Shown here: one piece after another, positions 29,842-33,710 of the stretch
Layout of the letters: every line of letters starts with the position of its first letter
How positions within the stretch are numbered: position 1 is the first letter of the stretch
DNA from: Porphyrobacter sp.
GTDB taxonomy: Bacteria > Pseudomonadota > Alphaproteobacteria > Sphingomonadales > Sphingomonadaceae
Length of the DNA: 33,710 bases
NCBI GenBank assembly: GCA_013911835.1
Contig: JACESM010000008.1
Coordinates: 1 to 33,710 of the forward strand
Reading direction: 5' to 3'
Translations under genes and position numbers: made by a program
The notes under the pieces: generated by a model
What the model saw: only the letters and a program-made list of their open reading frames with translations
Databases searched by the model: none
What the model was told of the DNA's origin: nothing

Positions 29842-31493
29842 TGGCAACCGCTCTTGCCGACACCGCTGTTGCCACCGACGCCCCGCTCGCATGGTGGCGC
29901 GGGGCGGTCATCTACCAGATCTACCCGCGCTCCTTCCGCGACACCAATGGTGACGGGATCGGCGATCTTGCCGGCATTGCCGAGCGGCTCGACTACATCG
30001 CCGATCTGGGTGTGGACGGCATCTGGATCTCGCCCTTCTTCACCTCGCCGATGAAGGATTTCGGCTACGATGTGGCCGACTATTGCGGCATTGACCCGAG
30101 CTTCGGCACCTTCGCCGATTTCGACCGCATCATCGAGAAGGCGCACGCGCTCGGCCTCAAGGTGATCATCGATCAGGTCTATTCGCACACCTCGGACGAG
30201 CACGCGTGGTTCCGGGAGAGCCGCGCTGATCGCACCAATCCCAAGGCCGACTGGTATGTCTGGGCCGATCCCAAGCCCGACGGCTCGCCCCCGTCCAACT
30301 GGCAATCGGTGTTCGGCGGCTCGGCCTGGCAGTGGGACGGGCCGAGGAAGCAGTATTACCTGCACAACTTCCTGACCTCGCAGCCCGACTTGAATGTCCA
30401 CAATCCCGAGGTGCAGAAAGCGCTGCTGGATGTCGCGCGGTTCTGGCTGGCGCGCGGGGTGGACGGGTTCCGCCTGGATGCGCTCAACTTCTCGATGCAT
30501 GATCCCGAACTGCGGGATAACCCCCCGAGCGGCACGCCGATGGAGCTGGTGACCCGGCCCTTCGACATGCAGATCAAGCAGTACAACCAGTCGCACCCGG
30601 ACATCGTCGCCTTCCTCGAACGCATCCGCGCCACGCTGGACGAGTTCCCGGGCCGCTTCACCGTCGCCGAAGTCGGCGGGCCCGAGCCGCTCGCCGAGAT
30701 GAAGGCCTTCACCGAGGGCGGCAAGCGGCTCGATTCCGCCTACAACTTCGACTTCCTCTACGCCCCGCGCCTCACCGCGCCGCTGGTGCGTGCCAGCCTT
30801 TCGCAGTGGAGCGGAGCGCCGGGCGAAGGCTGGCCTTCATGGGCCTTCTCCAACCACGACGCCCCGCGCGCCGTGACCCGCTGGACGCTCGACGGCGACA
30901 TGGCGCGCGCCAGCCGCCTCAACCTGCTGCTGCTGCTGAGCCTTCGCGGCAATCCGATCATCTACCAGGGCGAGGAACTGGGCCTGCCGCAGGGCGAGGT
31001 CGCCTTCGAGGACCTGCAAGACCCCGAGGCGATCACCAACTGGCCGCACACGCTGGGCCGGGACGGTGCGCGAACCCCGATGCCCTGGGCGGCGAATGCC
31101 CCGCAGGCGGGCTTCTCGAGCGCCAACCGCACCTGGCTGAAGCTCGATCCGGTGCACACCGGTTTTGCAGTCGACAAGCAGGCCGAAGACCCGGCCTCGA
31201 CCCTCGGCTATGCGCGCGCGCTGCTGGCTGCGCGGCGCGGGGCTCCGGCGCTGGTGAGTGGGGCGATCACGCTGCTCGACAGCCCCGAAGATATCCTCGC
31301 CTTCCTGCGCGAGGATGAGGCCGGGCAGGTGCTGTGCGTCTTCAATCTCGGTGAAGGGCCCGGTCACTGGAGCGCGCCGCAGGGCCTCGGCGCGCTGACG
31401 CTGATCGCCACCGAAAGCCATGTCGGCGGCGGCACCGTGCCCGAGGCGCTGGCGCCCGGCACCGGCTACTGGGCCCGCGCGCAGGGGAGCTGA
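29841..31493 (+). CDS. cytoplasmic alpha-glucosidase, GH13_23-type
   Basis: The product of 550 residues lacks a signal peptide, so it is cytoplasmic. It opens with WWRGAVIYQIYPRSFRDTNGDGIGDL, the usual alpha-glucosidase/oligo-1,6-glucosidase entry. GH13 regions are DQVYSHTS (111-118), GFRLDALNF with nucleophile Asp213, VAEVGG with acid/base Glu277, and FSNHD with Asp340. The combination DALNFSMHDPELRDNPP and AEVGG is typical of GH13_23 alpha-glucosidases such as the Halomonas enzyme. It would hydrolyse imported maltose and maltooligosaccharides to glucose. Both ends overlap neighbours by one base (TGATG), so it is translated with the amylase and the repressor. Confidence 0.93.
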   Translation: MATALADTAVATDAPLAWWRGAVIYQIYPRSFRDTNGDGIGDLAGIAERLDYIADLGVDGIWISPFFTSPMKDFGYDVADYCGIDPSFGTFADFDRIIEKAHALGLKVIIDQVYSHTSDEHAWFRESRADRTNPKADWYVWADPKPDGSPPSNWQSVFGGSAWQWDGPRKQYYLHNFLTSQPDLNVHNPEVQKALLDVARFWLARGVDGFRLDALNFSMHDPELRDNPPSGTPMELVTRPFDMQIKQYNQSHPDIVAFLERIRATLDEFPGRFTVAEVGGPEPLAEMKAFTEGGKRLDSAYNFDFLYAPRLTAPLVRASLSQWSGAPGEGWPSWAFSNHDAPRAVTRWTLDGDMARASRLNLLLLLSLRGNPIIYQGEELGLPQGEVAFEDLQDPEAITNWPHTLGRDGARTPMPWAANAPQAGFSSANRTWLKLDPVHTGFAVDKQAEDPASTLGYARALLAARRGAPALVSGAITLLDSPEDILAFLREDEAGQVLCVFNLGEGPGHWSAPQGLGALTLIATESHVGGGTVPEALAPGTGYWARAQGS

Positions 31494-32536
31494 TGGCCGA
31501 TAACCCTTCCCCCCCGTCTTCTGGCGCATCCCGCCGCAGCGCCACGCTCGAGGATATCGCGCGCGAGGCGGGGGTCTCGATCTCGACCGTCAGCCGCGCG
31601 CTCAATGACAGTCCCTCGGTCAAGCGCCGCACCAAGCAGCAGATCTGGCAGATCGCCCGCGCGCATGACTACGAGTTCCGCGCCAGCATGCCGAGCGGGC
31701 CGATCGGCGCCGATGCGACGCTCGCGGTGGTCGTCCCTGCGCCGCAGGGGCGCGACGGGCGGGTGTCGGACCCGTTCTTCCTCGAACTCCTCGCCGGGAT
31801 CGCCGAGGCCGCGCGCGAGCGCAATGCCGACCTCATCATCAGCCACCTCGCCCCGCGCGCCGCGGGCGATCTCGACTATGCGATGAGCACCAGCCGCGCG
31901 ACGGGCGTGATCTTCATCGGCCAGTCCTCGCTCCATCACGAATTCAACGAGCTCGCGGCGCGCGAGAACCGCTTCGTCGTGTGGGGCGCGGAGTTTCCGG
32001 ACGCGCAGTATTGCGTGATCGGATCGGACAACCTCGCTGGCGGCAGGCGCGCGACCTCGCACCTCGCGCGGCTCGGGCGGCGGCGCATCGCCTTCCTCGG
32101 CGACAGCGAAGCGCCCGAGGCCGAACAGCGCCTGCGCGGATACAAGCAGGCGCTGGAGCAGGCAGGCATCCCCTTCGATGACGAGCTGGTCGTCCCCGCC
32201 CATTTCGAAGTCCACTCGGCCGAGGCCGCCGTGCGCAGCGCGCTCGCCCGCGGCCTGAGGTTCGATGCGATCTTCGCGGCTTCCGACCTCATCGCCATCG
32301 GCGCGATCCGGGCGCTGACCCGTTCAGGCATGCGGGTGCCCGAGGATGTCTCGGTGGTGGGCTACGACAACATCCCCGCCGCCCGCCTCGTCACCCCGCA
32401 GCTCACCACCATCGATCAGGACGCCAACCTTGCCGGGCGCATGCTGGTCTCCAAGCTGATCGACAAGGGCGAAGGCCCGGCGATCTCGCAGCGGCTTGAG
32501 ACGAGCCTCCTGATCCGCGAAAGCTGCGGGGGATGA
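31493..32536 (+). CDS. LacI-family transcriptional repressor (MalI-like)
   Basis: The product of 347 residues has an N-terminal LacI helix-turn-helix (about 18-65) with [23 protein letters not shown] and the hinge region thereafter. A periplasmic-binding-protein-like sensor domain follows ([20 protein letters not shown] through [24 protein letters not shown]). Length is normal. The gene lies between the alpha-glucosidase and a halogenase-like gene with overlapping codons on both sides. Probable role: repressing the flanking operons by binding the TTTGCAA palindromes in 27688-27987, with maltose or a related sugar as inducer, as for Caulobacter MalI. Operator and effector are inferred. Confidence 0.93.
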   Translation: MADNPSPPSSGASRRSATLEDIAREAGVSISTVSRALNDSPSVKRRTKQQIWQIARAHDYEFRASMPSGPIGADATLAVVVPAPQGRDGRVSDPFFLELLAGIAEAARERNADLIISHLAPRAAGDLDYAMSTSRATGVIFIGQSSLHHEFNELAARENRFVVWGAEFPDAQYCVIGSDNLAGGRRATSHLARLGRRRIAFLGDSEAPEAEQRLRGYKQALEQAGIPFDDELVVPAHFEVHSAEAAVRSALARGLRFDAIFAASDLIAIGAIRALTRSGMRVPEDVSVVGYDNIPAARLVTPQLTTIDQDANLAGRMLVSKLIDKGEGPAISQRLETSLLIRESCGG

Positions 32537-33710
32537 GCGGACAGCCTGCCCCCTTGAAGTCCATCACCATCGTCGGCGGTGGCAGCGCGGGGTGGATGAC
32601 GGCCGCCGCGCTCGCGCAGGCGGTCGGCGGGGCCTGCGCCATCACCCTTATCGAGAGCGAGGCGATCGGCACGGTCGGCGTGGGCGAGGCCACCATCCCC
32701 CCGATCCGCACCTTCAACCAGCGCCTCGGCATCGACGAGGCGACCTTCGTGCGCGAGACGCAAGGCAGCTTCAAGCTCGGCATCGAGTTCGTCGATTGGG
32801 GCCGCAAGGACCACCGGTACTTCCACCCCTTTGGCCAGTACGGCGCCGAGTTCGACACCGTGCCCTTCTACCATCACTGGATGGCCGAGCATCTGGCAGG
32901 GCGCACCCAAGGCCCGATCGATGACTTCGCAATGTGCTGGGCGATGGCGAAGGCGGGCAAGTTCGCCCACCCCTCGCCCGACCGCCGCATGATCCAGTCG
33001 ACCTTCGACTATGCCTACCACTTCGACGCCGGGCTCTATGCCGCCTACCTCAGGCGCTATGCCGAGGCCCGGGGGGTGAAGCGCGTCGAGGGCAAGGTGG
33101 TGGACGTGGCTCTGCGCGGCGAGGACGGCTTCATCGACGCCGTCACCCTCGACAGCGGCACCCGCATCACGGGCGAGCTGTTCGTCGATTGCTCGGGCTT
33201 CCGGGGCCTGCTGATCGAGGAGGCGCTCGAGGCCGGATACGACAACTGGCAGCACTGGCTCCCCTGCGACCGCGCCGTCGCTGTCCCCTGCGAGAGGGGC
33301 GCGTTCACCCCCTACACCCGCTCCACCGCGCAGCTGGCCGGGTGGCAGTGGCGCATCCCGCTCCAGCACCGCACCGGCAATGGCTACGTGCACTGCTCGC
33401 AGTTCATCTCCGAGGACGAGGCGGCCGCCACGCTCCTCGCCAATCTCGACGGCAAGGCGCTGGCCGATCCCCGCCCCTTGCGCTTCGTCACCGGCAAGCG
33501 CAGGGAGTTCTGGAAGAAGAACTGCGTCGCCATCGGGCTCTCGGCAGGCTTCATGGAGCCGCTCGAGTCCACCTCGCTCCACCTCATCCAGTACGGCATC
33601 CTGCGCCTGATCGCGCTGCTCCCCGATGCCGCCATGTCGCCGCTGCTGCTGCGCGAATACAACGCCCAGACCGCGCGCGAATACGAGCTGATCCGCGACT
33701 TCCTGATCCT
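32533..33710 (+). CDS. tryptophan-halogenase-family flavoprotein (partial, C-terminus off window)
   Basis: The visible 392 residues begin with an FAD-binding Rossmann motif, VGGGSAGW (14-21), followed by [13 protein letters not shown]. Lys81 ([12 protein letters not shown]) fits the catalytic lysine (Lys79 in PrnA/RebH). The GWxWxIP signature of flavin halogenases is present (Trp271, Trp273), and Glu345 in [10 protein letters not shown] fits the second catalytic residue (Glu346 in PrnA). The frame is open to the right edge; family members have about 500 residues. The start overlaps the repressor stop by ATGA, linking it to the glucan operon. Halogenase-like genes next to LacI-family regulators and TonB-dependent receptors recur in sphingomonads and Caulobacter, and their substrates are mostly unknown. 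Confidence 0.9.
   Translation, partial: MSGQPAPLKSITIVGGGSAGWMTAAALAQAVGGACAITLIESEAIGTVGVGEATIPPIRTFNQRLGIDEATFVRETQGSFKLGIEFVDWGRKDHRYFHPFGQYGAEFDTVPFYHHWMAEHLAGRTQGPIDDFAMCWAMAKAGKFAHPSPDRRMIQSTFDYAYHFDAGLYAAYLRRYAEARGVKRVEGKVVDVALRGEDGFIDAVTLDSGTRITGELFVDCSGFRGLLIEEALEAGYDNWQHWLPCDRAVAVPCERGAFTPYTRSTAQLAGWQWRIPLQHRTGNGYVHCSQFISEDEAAATLLANLDGKALADPRPLRFVTGKRREFWKKNCVAIGLSAGFMEPLESTSLHLIQYGILRLIALLPDAAMSPLLLREYNAQTAREYELIRDFLI

Overview
The window is GC-rich alphaproteobacterial chromosome. It carries a long stretch of a photosynthesis gene cluster followed by an alpha-glucan (starch/maltodextrin) utilisation locus. Gene content and order fit an aerobic anoxygenic phototroph of the Sphingomonadales, probably near Erythrobacter/Porphyrobacter. 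That placement is inferred from synteny, oxygen-dependent AcsF, HemA-type ALA synthesis and a palindromic repeat of a kind I associate with these genomes; no rRNA is present to confirm it.

Region 1 (1-4778, leftward): a PucC/LhaA-type MFS protein cut by the window edge, bchG, then the regulators ppsR and ppaA/aerR. Region 2 (5021-20751, rightward): a tightly packed superoperon bchF-bchN-bchB-bchH-bchL-bchM-lhaA-puhA-puhB-puhC-(100-aa hypothetical)-acsF-puhE-hemA, mostly with overlapping start and stop codons. It encodes ALA synthesis, Mg chelation, methylation, the oxidative cyclase, dark-operative protochlorophyllide reductase, the C3-vinyl hydratase, and assembly factors for the reaction centre and LH1, with the reaction-centre H subunit. 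The 242-bp divergent ppaA/bchF region and the ppsR-bchG gap contain PpsR/CrtJ-like inverted repeats that overlap plausible -35 elements.

Region 3 (20847-33710): a strong bidirectional hairpin terminator separates hemA from a divergent carbohydrate locus. Leftward are a MalY/SLC45-like sugar permease, a secreted GH13 enzyme, a GH97 alpha-glucosidase and a MalS-like GH13 alpha-amylase. Rightward are a secreted GH13 amylase, a cytoplasmic GH13_23-type alpha-glucosidase, a LacI-family repressor and a tryptophan-halogenase-family flavoprotein that runs off the window. The divergent promoter region has repeated TTTGCAA-type inverted repeats that are candidate operators for the LacI-family protein. 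The likely scheme is extracytoplasmic dextrin breakdown, uptake by the permease and cytoplasmic hydrolysis; a TonB-dependent receptor is expected just beyond the right edge.

I see no wholly new multi-gene system. The most unusual observations are a ~139-bp palindromic repeat sitting in frame inside bchB, a near-perfect 16-bp inverted repeat inside bchH, a PpsR with a single cysteine in its DNA-binding domain, and the small uncharacterised gene between puhC and acsF. No tRNA, rRNA, CRISPR array, insertion sequence or phage gene was recognised.
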